From Pseudomonas xionganensis (GTDB lineage Bacteria; Pseudomonadota; Gammaproteobacteria; Pseudomonadales; Pseudomonadaceae), in assembly GCF_009763245.1 (NCBI RefSeq), contig NZ_WKJZ01000001.1, forward strand, positions 1,070,455-1,134,454: 64,000 bases of DNA, read 5' to 3'. Positions 27,455 to 36,983 of the stretch are shown here, in pieces (position 1 is the first letter of the stretch; every line of letters begins with the position of its first letter). The notes beneath the pieces are model-generated. The model worked only from the letters and a program-made list of their open reading frames with translations. It did no database searches and was not told the origin of the DNA. The position numbers and the translations under genes were made by a program.

Positions 27455-29524
27455 CTACTCGTCGCCAGCGGCGAAGTCGTAGTCCATGGACTGGCTTGGG
27501 CCCTGCAGGTACTGGCCCTGGATATAGTTGACCCCGGCCTGCCAGAGGGTTGCCAGAATACTTGCGCTCTCGACGAAGGGTACGATGGTCAGCTTGGCCT
27601 GGTTGTGCAGGCTGGCCAGCAGATCCTTTAGGGCCTGCTGATTCTCGGCGTTGCTCAGGTCCCGGGCAAAGGATCCGTCGATTTTGACGAAATCGATATG
27701 CAGGTGCTTGAGCGTGTTGAAGGGGTTGAGGGCGCAGCCGAACTGGATCAGGGCTACCTTGCAGTGCAGTTCCTTGAAACCATGGCTGATGGTCTTGGCC
27801 TGTTTCAGATAGGCCACCGCATCCTGCTCGCTGAACTGGAAGACCAGAGAGTCGGCCGGCAGGCGGGCGGCTTTCAGGGCCACGCTGAGCCAGGGCAGCA
27901 GGGTTGCATCCTGCAGGCTGGCACTGGACAGGTGCACGAACAGGCGGGTGTTGTGGCCCTTGCTGCGATGGTCGGCCAGCAGTTTGATAGCGTTGAGAAT
28001 CACCCAACGATCGATCTTTTCGGCCAGGCCGGCTTCCTTCGCCGCTGCCAGGAACTCCAGCGGCGGCACTTCTTCGCCCTGGGGGCTCATCAGCCTGAGC
28101 AGGGCCTCGTAATGTTCGAAGTTATCGCCGCGCAGGCTGATGATGGGCTGGAACAACAGTCGGAAGCTGTTGTTTTCCAGGGCCTGCTGGATCATGGCCA
28201 CGACATTGCCGCGGCTGGCGGCGGCGGCCAGTTCATCGGCTGGGTTGAAGATCTTGAGGGCATTGCCTTCGCTCAGTTCGTCGGCGCAGCGATGGGCGCG
28301 GTCTATCACAGACTGGGCCTTGGCAGTCTTTTCGTTGAGGCCGGCGCCACCAATGGACAGGGTGGTCTGCACGGTGCGGCCACTGATATCGAACAGATGG
28401 CCCTCGACCTTCTTCAGCAGCGCCTGGTAGCTGGGGCTGGCCTGTTCCGGGGTGCTGCCGGGCAGCAGTACGGTAAAGACGTCATCACCGAAGCGGGCAA
28501 TTTTGGCGTTTTCCGGGAAGTGCGCGCGCAGCAGGTTGGCCATGTCGGTCAGCAGCAGGTCGATACCGGCCAGGCCGATATCGGCCAGCAGGGTGGCGTA
28601 GCGATCCACGCGGATATAGGCCAGGCTGGCCGGTTGCCCGGCATTGACCGCGCGCTCGGCGGCGCTGTCCATCAGCTCCAGGAAGTGCACGCGATTGAAC
28701 AGGCCGGTGACCAGGTCCTGGGTGCTGATCTCACGCAGTTTCTCTTCCAGTTCGGCATTGCCGCTTTCGGCGCGAATCACCACCTGGATGCAGGGCTCGC
28801 CATCGTAGGTGGCCGGGGAGAAGCTCATCTGCGCCTGGAAGCTCTGGCCAGTGGCCTTGACCCCGCTGCAGTTCAGCTCGGCATGGCCCTCGGCGCTCTG
28901 GTAGTTCTTCAGGAAGTCCTTGAAGCTGGCCTGGTCGCTGCTGCCGATCAGGTCGATCATCGGCATGCCTTCCAGCTCATCGGCATCTTCGTAGGCAAAC
29001 AGCTCCAGATAGGCACGGTTGGCATAGATATGCATGCCGTCATGGACGTAGGTGATGGCGTCGACCGAGCTTTCCAGCAGCAGCTGGCAGCGTTTCTCCG
29101 CTTCCCGCAGGGCCACTTCGGCGGCGCGGCGGGCGCGGCGTTCTTCCAGGTTGGCCAGCTCGCGCTTGGCCACCAGCACCAGGCGCTCGTCGTCCCCCTG
29201 GGGCAGCGCATCCTGAGCGCCGAGCATCAGCGCCTCGGTGACGCTGTCGGAGTCGTTGTCGGCCAGCAGCTGGATGATCGGGATGTCCTTGGCGGCGCGG
29301 CGGATAATGCCGAGTGCCTCGTTGGGCGGCAGCTGCTCGCTATGGGGCGCGCAGATCAGCAGGTCCCAACTTTGCTGCAGAGCAGTGTTGAGATCGTCAC
29401 TGGAGCTCAGGCGGTGGACGCGGGTGGCATGGCCGGCATTACGGAACAGGCTGACCAGCCGCTCTGCTTCGTTCTGCGAGTCTTCGAGGATGAGTAGCCG
29501 AATAGTTTTTTTTTCGATGGCCAT
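27455..29524 (-). CDS. fimX: Type IV pilus c-di-GMP effector FimX
   Basis: A 689-residue protein with receiver-like (about 1-125), PAS (about 145-255), degenerate GGDEF (265-420) and EAL (435-685) domains, as in P. aeruginosa FimX, which binds c-di-GMP and localises type IV pilus assembly at the pole. The GGDEF signature is degraded (FGDDVF), so no cyclase activity is expected. The EAL motif itself is intact (YEALLRL), but the metal-binding DDFG loop reads LIQFGCALNP, so phosphodiesterase activity should be lost while c-di-GMP binding may remain. ATG 29524 gives MAIEKKTIRLLIL as in P. aeruginosa. It is followed on the same strand direction by no pilus gene; the PilZ-like protein is immediately upstream. 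Confidence 0.96.
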   Translation of the reverse strand: MAIEKKTIRLLILEDSQNEAERLVSLFRNAGHATRVHRLSSSDDLNTALQQSWDLLICAPHSEQLPPNEALGIIRRAAKDIPIIQLLADNDSDSVTEALMLGAQDALPQGDDERLVLVAKRELANLEERRARRAAEVALREAEKRCQLLLESSVDAITYVHDGMHIYANRAYLELFAYEDADELEGMPMIDLIGSSDQASFKDFLKNYQSAEGHAELNCSGVKATGQSFQAQMSFSPATYDGEPCIQVVIRAESGNAELEEKLREISTQDLVTGLFNRVHFLELMDSAAERAVNAGQPASLAYIRVDRYATLLADIGLAGIDLLLTDMANLLRAHFPENAKIARFGDDVFTVLLPGSTPEQASPSYQALLKKVEGHLFDISGRTVQTTLSIGGAGLNEKTAKAQSVIDRAHRCADELSEGNALKIFNPADELAAAASRGNVVAMIQQALENNSFRLLFQPIISLRGDNFEHYEALLRLMSPQGEEVPPLEFLAAAKEAGLAEKIDRWVILNAIKLLADHRSKGHNTRLFVHLSSASLQDATLLPWLSVALKAARLPADSLVFQFSEQDAVAYLKQAKTISHGFKELHCKVALIQFGCALNPFNTLKHLHIDFVKIDGSFARDLSNAENQQALKDLLASLHNQAKLTIVPFVESASILATLWQAGVNYIQGQYLQGPSQSMDYDFAAGDE

Positions 29525-29587
29525 AGCAGGAGTCAAGTCGGCGCCAAACGGATGCGAAAAGGCGACAAAAGGGAGTGCGTCGGGAAT

Positions 29588-31393
29588 CTACAGTGACTTC
29601 CAGAGTGAGTCAAAGTCTTCCTCCCCGTGGGGTTTTGGCTGCTTGCCGGCTGTGACGGGTTTCCCAGGCTCGCTGGGCGGCTGGTCAACGCTGTGATACT
29701 CGAACTGGTTGAAACTGCCGGTGCTGGCCTGCTTGCGGTTGAGAACGGCGCGGCGCTCTTCTCCATTGAGGTTGATCAGCACCTTGCTCCCCTCCTGAAA
29801 GGGCAGGCGTGCCGTGATCAGGCTGGCCGGGCGGGAGATGGCGCTGATTTCCGGCAGCAGCAAGGCGCGCAGGAACTGGCTGTTCTGCTCGGTCTTGCGC
29901 AGCAGTTGCAGGCCGCAGGGTTGTGCGTAAGGGGCGATCAGCTCGATACCCATCTGCGTGCCGCCACCGCGCACCTGGCGAATCCAGCGCACCACGGCAA
30001 CACTCCAACCCTGCTGGCCGTGGCTTTGAATGCCCAGCAGTTCGCCTGCCTGCAACTGGTTGGGCACTTCCCGGGGCCAGGAAAGGCAGTAGCCACCCGG
30101 GCTTGTGTTGACGATCGACAGCGGATAGGTCGGATAGCTTTCCGTGACACTGGCCTCGTTCGGCAGGACGGGTTCGGATGGCGGGCTGTACTGGATCTCT
30201 TCCATCGGGGCTGGCGAGTTCCAGCTCTGCAGCCTTTCCGCATCAAAGGCATTGGACCAGACATCCGGGGCTTCGCTGCGGGTCTCGAAATTCACGGTGT
30301 TGGTTACGCTGGGGCGCTGCAACACCTCGTTGAACAGGCGCTGCCCGGCCAGGTGATAGTGCAGGGCGCTCATGCCGATGCACAGGGTCAGCTGGCCCTG
30401 GCTCTGGGTGCGCTGGAACGAGCGCTCGGCGATATCACCCCAGGCTGCCGCCAAATGTTGCAGCATGTCCGGGCTGAGGCCATGGGGATCGTTGAGACGT
30501 GTCTTGTTCTGTTCTTCGCTGGGCAGCAGCAGGTACTCCTTGATGGCATCCACCAGCTCGGTGGGGTCCAGGGCCATGCTGCTCTGCAGCTCGCTCGGCT
30601 GGAACAGCGAGGTGTAGCGCGGCGGCGCATCTTGTCGGGGCGCTACGGCAAACAGGCTGGAGATCGGTGTGCCGGTCTGCAATTTGACCAGGGTGCTCCA
30701 GGGCTCCAGCGCCTCGGCCAGCAGGGCGATGGACTGCTGGCGCATCTGGTTGCAACGGGCGCAGCCCAGCAGGAGCGCGACCAGATAGCTTTGTTCCACG
30801 CTAAGGCCGTCGGCATGGCAAGCCAGCGGGTCGCGTACGCGGGATCTATGCAGGTCACGGCTCTGGGCGATCTGGTAAAGCTGGTGCAGCTCCAGCCACA
30901 AGCCTTCGGGGACCGGGCAGTAGAGTTGACTGGCGCGAATCAGCGGGCCGCTCAGGCTGTATACCGCACGTTGCAGGGCAACGGTCAGAAGCGGTGTGCG
31001 CTCGCTACTGTTCTGGCTGAGCAGGCGGCTGATGATCAGCTTGTAGCCGATGGCCAGATGGTTCTGCAGGGCCTGGCACAGGTTGGCGACCTTGCGCGGA
31101 CGCTCGTCGAGGACGATGGCCTGGTTGAGGAAGTGTTTCTCCAGCTGCTTGCACACGAAATACACCTCGGGGCGCAGCAGCTCCAGCAGCTGCAGGCGGT
31201 TGTCCGAGGGTGTGATCAGTTGGTTGAGTTCGACCAGGACCTGATACAGCTGGCGTGCGGTTTCACCGATATTGGCCTTGGGCAGGCCGGCAACCCAGCG
31301 TTTCAGGTCGCGCGGGTTGGCATTGCAGAATGACAGGCTCTGCTTGTCCGGCGTGGTGACACGCAGCATAAGGTGTGGGCTCTGTTTCTCCAT
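29588..31393 (-). CDS. Conserved Pseudomonas protein with PilZ-like region
   Basis: A 601-residue protein always next to fimX in Pseudomonas as I recall it; some annotations call it a molecular chaperone, for which I see no support. The N-terminal two-thirds is helical with no recognisable enzyme motif (PRDLKRWVAGLPKANIGE at about 25-45). Around residue 428 a PilZ-like stretch appears: VNTSPGGYCL matches the D/NxSxxG half of the c-di-GMP motif, followed by SVAVVRWIRQVRGGGTQMGIEL as in PilZ barrels. The partner RxxxR motif is not seen, so c-di-GMP binding is doubtful. The C-terminus is polar with a KPHGEEDFDSLW tail. A role with FimX in pilus control is inference. Confidence 0.8.
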   Translation of the reverse strand: MEKQSPHLMLRVTTPDKQSLSFCNANPRDLKRWVAGLPKANIGETARQLYQVLVELNQLITPSDNRLQLLELLRPEVYFVCKQLEKHFLNQAIVLDERPRKVANLCQALQNHLAIGYKLIISRLLSQNSSERTPLLTVALQRAVYSLSGPLIRASQLYCPVPEGLWLELHQLYQIAQSRDLHRSRVRDPLACHADGLSVEQSYLVALLLGCARCNQMRQQSIALLAEALEPWSTLVKLQTGTPISSLFAVAPRQDAPPRYTSLFQPSELQSSMALDPTELVDAIKEYLLLPSEEQNKTRLNDPHGLSPDMLQHLAAAWGDIAERSFQRTQSQGQLTLCIGMSALHYHLAGQRLFNEVLQRPSVTNTVNFETRSEAPDVWSNAFDAERLQSWNSPAPMEEIQYSPPSEPVLPNEASVTESYPTYPLSIVNTSPGGYCLSWPREVPNQLQAGELLGIQSHGQQGWSVAVVRWIRQVRGGGTQMGIELIAPYAQPCGLQLLRKTEQNSQFLRALLLPEISAISRPASLITARLPFQEGSKVLINLNGEERRAVLNRKQASTGSFNQFEYHSVDQPPSEPGKPVTAGKQPKPHGEEDFDSLWKSL

Positions 31394-31598
31394 ACTCGCT
31401 TGGATGCTCCGGCACGCCTGTCGGGTGAAAGTGGTCTTATGCTCGACTCTAGCAGCATCTGGCAGCCATGGCAGCCATACGCTTGGCCAGTGCTGCGCGA
31501 CCAAAGGAGCGTTGCATCACGGATTCTGTGGTCTTTGACCTCAGTGCTGGGTCGTGGGTTCAGCCGGGAGCGGGCGGGCCGCCCCCGGTCGGCTGGGC

Positions 31599-32462
31599 TC
31601 AGCTCGCTTGCGGCAGGCCCAGGCCTTGGCCCATGCGCACGGCACTGCCCGCGCTCAACTGCTCGGCCCACTGCACCTGGTCGGGGCCAAACAGCACGAT
31701 GGCGGTAGAGCCCAATTTGAAACGACCCATTTCAGCGCCCTTGTCCAGTTCCACGGCGGCGCGAGCAGCTTCGTCGTAGCGGACGGTTTTCAGGCTGCGC
31801 TTGGGCGGGGTGACCAGGCCGGCCCAGACGGTTTCGATGGAGGCGACGATCATCGCGCCGACCAGCACCACGGCCATGGGTCCGCGTTCGGTGTCGAACA
31901 GGCAGACCACCCGCTCGTTGCGAGCAAAGAGTTCGGGCACGTTCTCCGCCGTGGTCTGGTTGACCGAGAACAGGCGGCCCGGCACATAGACCATTTCGCG
32001 CAGCGTGCCGGCCAGGGGCATGTGCACGCGGTGATAGTCCTTGGGCGACAGGTAGATGGTGGCGAATTCGCCACCCATAAAGGGCGCTGCGCGCTCGGTG
32101 TCGCCGCCCAGCAACTCCACCAGGCTGAAACTGTGGCCCTTGGCCTGGAAGATGCGGCCATGCTCGATCTTGCCCAGCTGGCTGACTGCGCCGTCGGCCG
32201 GGCACAGAATCGCACCGGGGGTCGGGTCCAGGGGGCGGGCACCCTCTTTCAGGGCGCGGGTGAAGAAGTCATTGAAGTGCTGATAGGCCGTCGGGTCTTC
32301 GACCTGAGCCTCACTCATATTGACCTGGTACTGCTTGGCGAACCAGGTGATCAGGCGATTCTTGAACCAGCTGGCGCGGCATTCCGCGGCGCAGCCGATC
32401 AGGCGCGACAGCAGGTGATGGGGCAGCAGGTATTGGCTGGCGATAAACAGACGCTGTTTCAT
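31599..32462 (-). CDS. psd: Phosphatidylserine decarboxylase proenzyme
   Basis: Inner-membrane enzyme that makes phosphatidylethanolamine from phosphatidylserine. The 287-residue proenzyme self-cleaves at LGST ([11 protein letters not shown]), converting S252 into the pyruvoyl group of the alpha chain. Other conserved parts are [22 protein letters not shown] and [12 protein letters not shown] with the catalytic aspartate and histidines. ATG 32462 follows GGACTCTCC with weak Shine-Dalgarno character but gives the normal [11 protein letters not shown] start. It starts 25 bases after the rhdA stop, and rhdA lies upstream in the same direction, so they probably share a transcript. Confidence 0.96.
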   Translation of the reverse strand: MKQRLFIASQYLLPHHLLSRLIGCAAECRASWFKNRLITWFAKQYQVNMSEAQVEDPTAYQHFNDFFTRALKEGARPLDPTPGAILCPADGAVSQLGKIEHGRIFQAKGHSFSLVELLGGDTERAAPFMGGEFATIYLSPKDYHRVHMPLAGTLREMVYVPGRLFSVNQTTAENVPELFARNERVVCLFDTERGPMAVVLVGAMIVASIETVWAGLVTPPKRSLKTVRYDEAARAAVELDKGAEMGRFKLGSTAIVLFGPDQVQWAEQLSAGSAVRMGQGLGLPQAS

Positions 32463-32487
32463 GGAGAGTCCTTGCTGGGGAAGCGGA

Positions 32488-33303
32488 TCAGAGTTCGACC
32501 GGGGTGTCGGGGTGGTTGCCCCATTCGCCCCAGGAGCCGGCATAGGCCTTTACCCGCGGGTAGCCCAGGGCCTTGGCAATCAGATAGGTCAGGCCTGAGC
32601 GATGGTGGGTCTGGCAGTGGGTGATCAGCTCCTTGTCCGGGGTGATGCCCAGCTCGCCCAGGATCTGTGGCATGTCCTGGCGGATGCGCAGGGCGCGGCC
32701 CTGGTCCATGGCTGCAGTCCACTCGAAATTGACCGCGCCGGGGATATGCCCGCCTTTCTGGGCGAGCACCTTCTCGCCGCGGTATTCGGCGGGCGAGCGG
32801 GCGTCCCAGATGGCCAGGTCGGCGGCGCCCAGGCGGCTTTGCAGGTACTCGCGGGTGGCCATTGGCGCCTCCTGCAGGTGCAGCTTGACGCTGCCCCGGG
32901 CGGGCACCGGCTCATCCTGGCTCAGTGGCAGGCCCTCTGCCAGCCAGGCGTGCAGGCCACCATCGAGGTAGTGGTAGTGCGGGTGGCCGATCATATCCAG
33001 CAACCAGATAAAACGTCCGGCCCAGCCGCCGCCTTCATCGTCGTAAACCACATAGACCGCATCCGGACGATGTCCCAGTTCATCGAACAGCTGCTGTAGA
33101 GCCTCAGGCTGTGGCAGCAGGCCGGGCGCCGGTGGCTGGCCCAGCTGGGTACGCTTGGGGTCGACGAAGCGGGCGCCGGGGATATGGCCGTTGGCATAGC
33201 GGGCGGTGCTGGTCAGGTCGACCAGGATCAGCTCCGGGCCATCCAGGCGGCTGGCCAGCTGGGCAGGCTCGATCAGCAGGGGCAGGTCAGCGAAGGCGGT
33301 CAT
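32488..33303 (-). CDS. rhdA: Rhodanese (thiosulfate:cyanide sulfurtransferase) RhdA
   Basis: A 271-residue tandem rhodanese, the same length as Azotobacter vinelandii RhdA. Moves a sulfane sulfur from thiosulfate to cyanide or other acceptors; relevant to Pseudomonas, many of which make cyanide. The active loop is CQTHHRS with C230 in the C-terminal domain, the exact RhdA-type loop that differs from bovine rhodanese. The N-terminal rhodanese domain ([20 protein letters not shown]) has no cysteine at the catalytic position and is structural. ATG 33303 gives [13 protein letters not shown]; four residues upstream another start is possible. It precedes psd. Confidence 0.94.
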   Translation of the reverse strand: MTAFADLPLLIEPAQLASRLDGPELILVDLTSTARYANGHIPGARFVDPKRTQLGQPPAPGLLPQPEALQQLFDELGHRPDAVYVVYDDEGGGWAGRFIWLLDMIGHPHYHYLDGGLHAWLAEGLPLSQDEPVPARGSVKLHLQEAPMATREYLQSRLGAADLAIWDARSPAEYRGEKVLAQKGGHIPGAVNFEWTAAMDQGRALRIRQDMPQILGELGITPDKELITHCQTHHRSGLTYLIAKALGYPRVKAYAGSWGEWGNHPDTPVEL

Positions 33304-33378
33304 GCCGGGCCTCATATGCGGTGAAAAGGCAGCGATTGTAGCCCAAAGCCGTGCTGGCTGCCCGGGTGCGTGGCGCCG

Positions 33379-34896
33379 CTAGCGAGCGCGTCGGGCAAAA
33401 CTGCCCAGCGCCCGCTCAATGCACTGCATGGTCTTGCCGAAGGCCTGCACCTGGGCGTCGCTCATGCTGGCGCCGGCCTGATCGGCCACCACCAGCATGA
33501 CCACCCGCTCGTTGCTGGCCAGCGAGCGCAGCAGCAGATGCTCGCCGGGGAACAGGGCTTTCAGGCTGCCGGGCAGCATGGCCGAGAACTGGGCGATATT
33601 GCCAGGGGTCAGGCGCAGCTGGCCGGGGCTGCTGAGCAGGCGCCGCAGCACCTGGCTCTGTTGCGGGTCGAGGCTCAGGTTGGCGGCGGCCGGGTCCAGG
33701 CCGGCATGCTGTTGGACGATCAGGCGGCTGTGGTTGCGGTCGGCCAGCAGCAGCAACTGGCGACTCATGCCACAGGCTTGCAGGGCCTGTTTGGCGCAGT
33801 TGGTGAGTTGCAGCACATTGCTGAAGGGACTCGGTTGCGCCAGCAGTTGCCCACAGTACTGACGCCAGGCGCTGACTTCGGTCGGTTTCGCCGCAGGGGG
33901 CGGCGCTGCCTTGATGTGGCGGGCCTCCCAGGGCCAGAGCAGGGCCTGGGCCGGATGCCAGAGGCCACTGCAGTTCACCTGCCGGGCGCTAAGCACCGCC
34001 TGCTGGTGCAGCAGCTGTTGCAGATCGGCCAGGGGCAGGTGCAGATACAGGCCGGTCAGGCGCTGCCAGCGCAGGCTGTGCTGGCCATTCCAGGCATAGT
34101 GGGCGGACAGGGCCAGGCCATTGGCCAGGAGGATGCTGTTGGCCGGGTGCGTCAGCCAGCGGCGCAAATGGGTGTCGTTATCCAGGTGCTGTTGCTGCTG
34201 CAGGGGGTGTTCATTTTCCCGGGCGATATGCAGGGCCTTGACCAGCAGGCGGCGATCGTCCAGCAACAGACGGTAGCCCTGGATGATCCAGGCCGGCAGA
34301 CGCCAGCGTTCACTCAGGGCCAGGCACAGCTGCAGCAGGGGCACGCCCAGTTCGTCCTGCTCCACCCGGCTGGCCGCCTGGCCCTTGACCAGCACGCGCT
34401 GCTCCCAGGCCTCGAACAGCTCCGGAAAGGCCGCCAGCAGGTGCCAGATCGGCGCAAGAAACAGCAGGCTGCCCCAGTGGATTTCCTGCCATAAGCGCGC
34501 CAGGCGGCCGCCGAACAGGCCATTGGCCTGCTGGCTGGCGTGCAGGCTGATCAGCTGGATCTGCCGCAGGGCCAGGGGCATCTCCTCTTCGTTCAGGCTC
34601 GGCAACTGTTTGAGTACTGTTTCGACCCGGCTCAGGCCCAGGCGGCTGACCGCGTTTTCCAGGCTTTCGGTCGGCTCGTGAAACCCACCGCCCTGACGAT
34701 TGGCTTCGCGCAGCACCGCAAGGGCCAGGGTCGGGCACTGCTGCATCAGCTCGGCAATATCGCGCATCGATTTATTGCTATCGGCCAAGGCGCGGAGGAT
34801 TAACAGCTGGCTCTGCTGAGTCACAGGCAGCCGTTGCTTATCCAGCAGCGTGAGCCAGTCATTCAGGGTGCGGGGGCGAGGAGGGGGCTTTGGCAT
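33379..34896 (-). CDS. HDOD domain protein
   Basis: A 505-residue protein whose first half is an HDOD domain (HD-related output domain): LLILRALADSNKSMRDIAELMQQCPTLALAVLREAN is its opening helix bundle, followed by LENAVSRLGLSRVETVL. The catalytic HD pair of phosphohydrolases is absent, as is usual. The C-terminal part (about 330-505) resembles a GAF-like sensor in its strand pattern (RQLLLLADRNHSRLIVQQ, VMLVVADQAGASM), but no ligand residues can be named. HDOD proteins often sit in c-di-GMP and stress signalling. It is divergent from motA. Confidence 0.85.
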   Translation of the reverse strand: MPKPPPRPRTLNDWLTLLDKQRLPVTQQSQLLILRALADSNKSMRDIAELMQQCPTLALAVLREANRQGGGFHEPTESLENAVSRLGLSRVETVLKQLPSLNEEEMPLALRQIQLISLHASQQANGLFGGRLARLWQEIHWGSLLFLAPIWHLLAAFPELFEAWEQRVLVKGQAASRVEQDELGVPLLQLCLALSERWRLPAWIIQGYRLLLDDRRLLVKALHIARENEHPLQQQQHLDNDTHLRRWLTHPANSILLANGLALSAHYAWNGQHSLRWQRLTGLYLHLPLADLQQLLHQQAVLSARQVNCSGLWHPAQALLWPWEARHIKAAPPPAAKPTEVSAWRQYCGQLLAQPSPFSNVLQLTNCAKQALQACGMSRQLLLLADRNHSRLIVQQHAGLDPAAANLSLDPQQSQVLRRLLSSPGQLRLTPGNIAQFSAMLPGSLKALFPGEHLLLRSLASNERVVMLVVADQAGASMSDAQVQAFGKTMQCIERALGSFARRAR

Positions 34897-34933
34897 TCGG
34901 GTTGAGTCAAGCTGGCTTTTGACCTTAACTGGC

Positions 34934-34960
34934 TATAGTCTCGCGCAAAACTTCCGATAA
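34934..34960 (+). promoter_or_regulatory. FliA (sigma-28) promoter for motAB
   Basis: TATAGTCT (34934-34941), an 11-base spacer, and TCCGATAA (34953-34960), compared with the flagellar consensus TAAAGTTT-N11-GCCGATAA: 6 of 8 and 7 of 8 matches with exact spacing. It lies 55 bases before motA, in keeping with late flagellar class expression. Confidence 0.7.
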
Positions 34961-35015
34961 ATAGAAGGGTTGTTTTGCAAAGCCCCTTTTCCTCACCTCT
35001 GGCCAGTTGCTTCCT

Positions 35016-35867
35016 ATGGTAAAAATTCTCGGGATTCTCGTCGTACTGGGTTGTGTGATCGGTGGCTTTATCCTGTCTGGTGGTCAGTTTATGGCCCTGG
35101 TGCACCCCTATGAAGTCTTGATCATCGGTGGCGCGGCCCTGGGTGGCTTTCTCCAGGCCAACCCCGGCAGCACCTTCATGCATGTGTTCAAGAAGTCCTT
35201 GAGCATGTTCAGCTCGCGCTTTACCCACAGCTACTACCTGGATGTGCTCAAGCTGATCTACGAGATCCTCAACAAGAGCCGTCGCGAAGGCATGATGGCC
35301 ATCGAAGCCGACGTGGAAGACCCCAACGCCAGCCCCATCTTCAGCAAGTACCCGGGCATCCTCAAAGACCAGCGCATGACCGCCTATATCTGCGATTACC
35401 TGCGCATCATGTCCTCCGGCAATATGGCGCCCCACGAGCTGGAAGGGCTGTTCGATATGGAACTGGCCAGCCTCAAGGAGGATCTTGAGCATCCCTCCCA
35501 TGCCGTGGCCAAGATTGCCGACGGCTTGCCGGCCATGGGTATCGTGGCGGCGGTACTGGGGATCGTGATCACCATGTCGATCCTGGCCGAGGCGAGCAAC
35601 GCCGAGATCGGTCAGAAGGTGGGTACGGCGCTGGTGGGTACCTTCCTCGGTATTCTCGCCTCCTATGGTTTCTTCGGGCCTTTGTCCACTGCCCTGGAGC
35701 ACGATGCCAAGGAAGAGCTGAACGTCTACGAGGCGATCAAGGCCGGCCTGGTGGCTTCGGCCTCCGGCATGCCGCCGTCGCTGGCGGTGGAGTTCGCGCG
35801 CAAGGTGCTCTATCCGGCCCATCGCCCGAGCTTTACCGAGCTTGAACAAGCCATGCGCGGCAACTAA
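35016..35867 (+). CDS. motA: Flagellar stator protein MotA
   Basis: Proton-channel stator subunit (283 residues, standard for Pseudomonas). Four membrane helices: about 5-22, 30-50 at the N-terminus and two near 165-215 (GLPAMGIVAAVLGIVITM and VGTALVGTFLGILASYGFFGP). The large cytoplasmic loop carries the charged residues that contact FliG (SRREGMMAIEADVEDP). ATG 35016 gives MVKILGILVVLGC; the preceding TTG is less likely. motB follows after 10 bp. Pseudomonas normally has a second stator pair, MotCD, elsewhere. A FliA-type promoter lies upstream. Confidence 0.97.
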   Translation: MVKILGILVVLGCVIGGFILSGGQFMALVHPYEVLIIGGAALGGFLQANPGSTFMHVFKKSLSMFSSRFTHSYYLDVLKLIYEILNKSRREGMMAIEADVEDPNASPIFSKYPGILKDQRMTAYICDYLRIMSSGNMAPHELEGLFDMELASLKEDLEHPSHAVAKIADGLPAMGIVAAVLGIVITMSILAEASNAEIGQKVGTALVGTFLGILASYGFFGPLSTALEHDAKEELNVYEAIKAGLVASASGMPPSLAVEFARKVLYPAHRPSFTELEQAMRGN

Positions 35868-35877
35868 AGGCTGAATC

Positions 35878-36879
35878 ATGGAGAACAATCAGCCGATCAT
35901 CGTCAAGCGGGTCAAGAAGGTAGCCGGCGGCCACCATGGCGGTGCCTGGAAGATCGCCTTCGCCGACTTCGCCACGGCGATGATGGCCTTCTTTCTGGTG
36001 ATGTGGCTGATGACCACCGCGACACCTGAGCAGAAGAAGCTGATTTCCGGCTATTTCCAGGACCCAATCGGCTTCTCCGAAAGCGCCAGTCCTTACGTGA
36101 TCGACCTGGGTGGCTCGCCCACGCCGGCGCCGGATCGCACCCTCAACCCCGAGGAGCAGGCGCCCGCCGAACAGGCACCTTCCGAGATGGATCTGACCCA
36201 GGCCGAATCCCTGGCCGAAGAGGTGGAGCGCGAGCGGCTGGAGTTGCTGTTGCAAGAGTTGCAGAACAAGGTTGAAGACAATCCGCAGCTGCAGAACTTC
36301 AAGGATCAGATCCTCTTCGAGATCACCCAGGATGGCCTGCGCATCCAGATCATGGATGCCGAGAACCGGCCCATGTTCGCCTCCGGCAGCGCGCAGCTGC
36401 GCCCCTATTTCGAGGACATCCTGCTGGCCCTGACCGACACCATCGCCGCCGTGCCGAACAAGATCAGCATCAGCGGCCATACCGATGCCCAGCCCTTTGC
36501 CGGGCGCGGCGGCTATGGTAACTGGGAGCTGTCGGCCGACCGCGCCAATGCCGCGCGACGGGTGCTGGTGGCCGGTGGCTATGACGATGAGCAGGTGGCC
36601 CGGGTGGTGGGTTATGCCTCTTCGGCGCTATTTGATCGCGACGATCCGCTTAACCCGGTCAACCGCCGTATCGATATCGTGGTGCTGACCAAGAAAGCCC
36701 AGCGCGCCATCGAAGGCGAGCAGAGCGAAGCCGCTGACGAGACGCAGAATGAGCAGGCGCCGCCTGCACTTCCCAGTCGCATCAGCACGCCCCCGGCAGA
36801 CGAGCCGCTGCAGCCGGATCAGCTGCGCGAGCGCCTGAATATCTTCGAGGATGGGGTGCTGAATTTCGATCAGCCCTGA
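35878..36879 (+). CDS. motB: Flagellar stator protein MotB
   Basis: Peptidoglycan-anchored stator subunit (333 residues). The single membrane helix follows a basic N-terminus; the proton-carrying aspartate is D30 in FADFATAMMAFFLVMWLM. After a plug and proline/glutamate-rich linker (about 75-120), the OmpA-like peptidoglycan-binding domain holds ISGHTDAQPF, SADRANAARRVL and NRRIDIVVL. The C-terminal tail (about 275-333) is acidic and proline-rich and longer than in E. coli MotB. It forms an operon with motA. A bidirectional terminator follows. Confidence 0.97.
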   Translation: MENNQPIIVKRVKKVAGGHHGGAWKIAFADFATAMMAFFLVMWLMTTATPEQKKLISGYFQDPIGFSESASPYVIDLGGSPTPAPDRTLNPEEQAPAEQAPSEMDLTQAESLAEEVERERLELLLQELQNKVEDNPQLQNFKDQILFEITQDGLRIQIMDAENRPMFASGSAQLRPYFEDILLALTDTIAAVPNKISISGHTDAQPFAGRGGYGNWELSADRANAARRVLVAGGYDDEQVARVVGYASSALFDRDDPLNPVNRRIDIVVLTKKAQRAIEGEQSEAADETQNEQAPPALPSRISTPPADEPLQPDQLRERLNIFEDGVLNFDQP

Positions 36880-36951
36880 GCGGGTGTTTACACATTACTG
36901 CGCTCGGCCATGCTGCGTTGCAAGCAGCCTCTGAGCGGTGTTGCAGTAGCC

Positions 36952-36979
36952 AAGGCCGTGACAATCGTCACGGCCTTTT
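36952..36979. terminator. Bidirectional terminator between motB and rsgA
   Basis: AAGGCCGTGAC (36952-36962), loop AATC, GTCACGGCCTT (36967-36977), then TTC. A perfect 11-bp stem lies between the converging motB and rsgA. The U-tract is short on the plus strand and weak on the minus. Confidence 0.8.
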
Positions 36980-36983
36980 CGTA

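Noticed and set aside
35007..35015. TTG upstream start for motA.
   Set aside because: ATG at 35016 gives the MVKILGI start shared by other Pseudomonas MotA.
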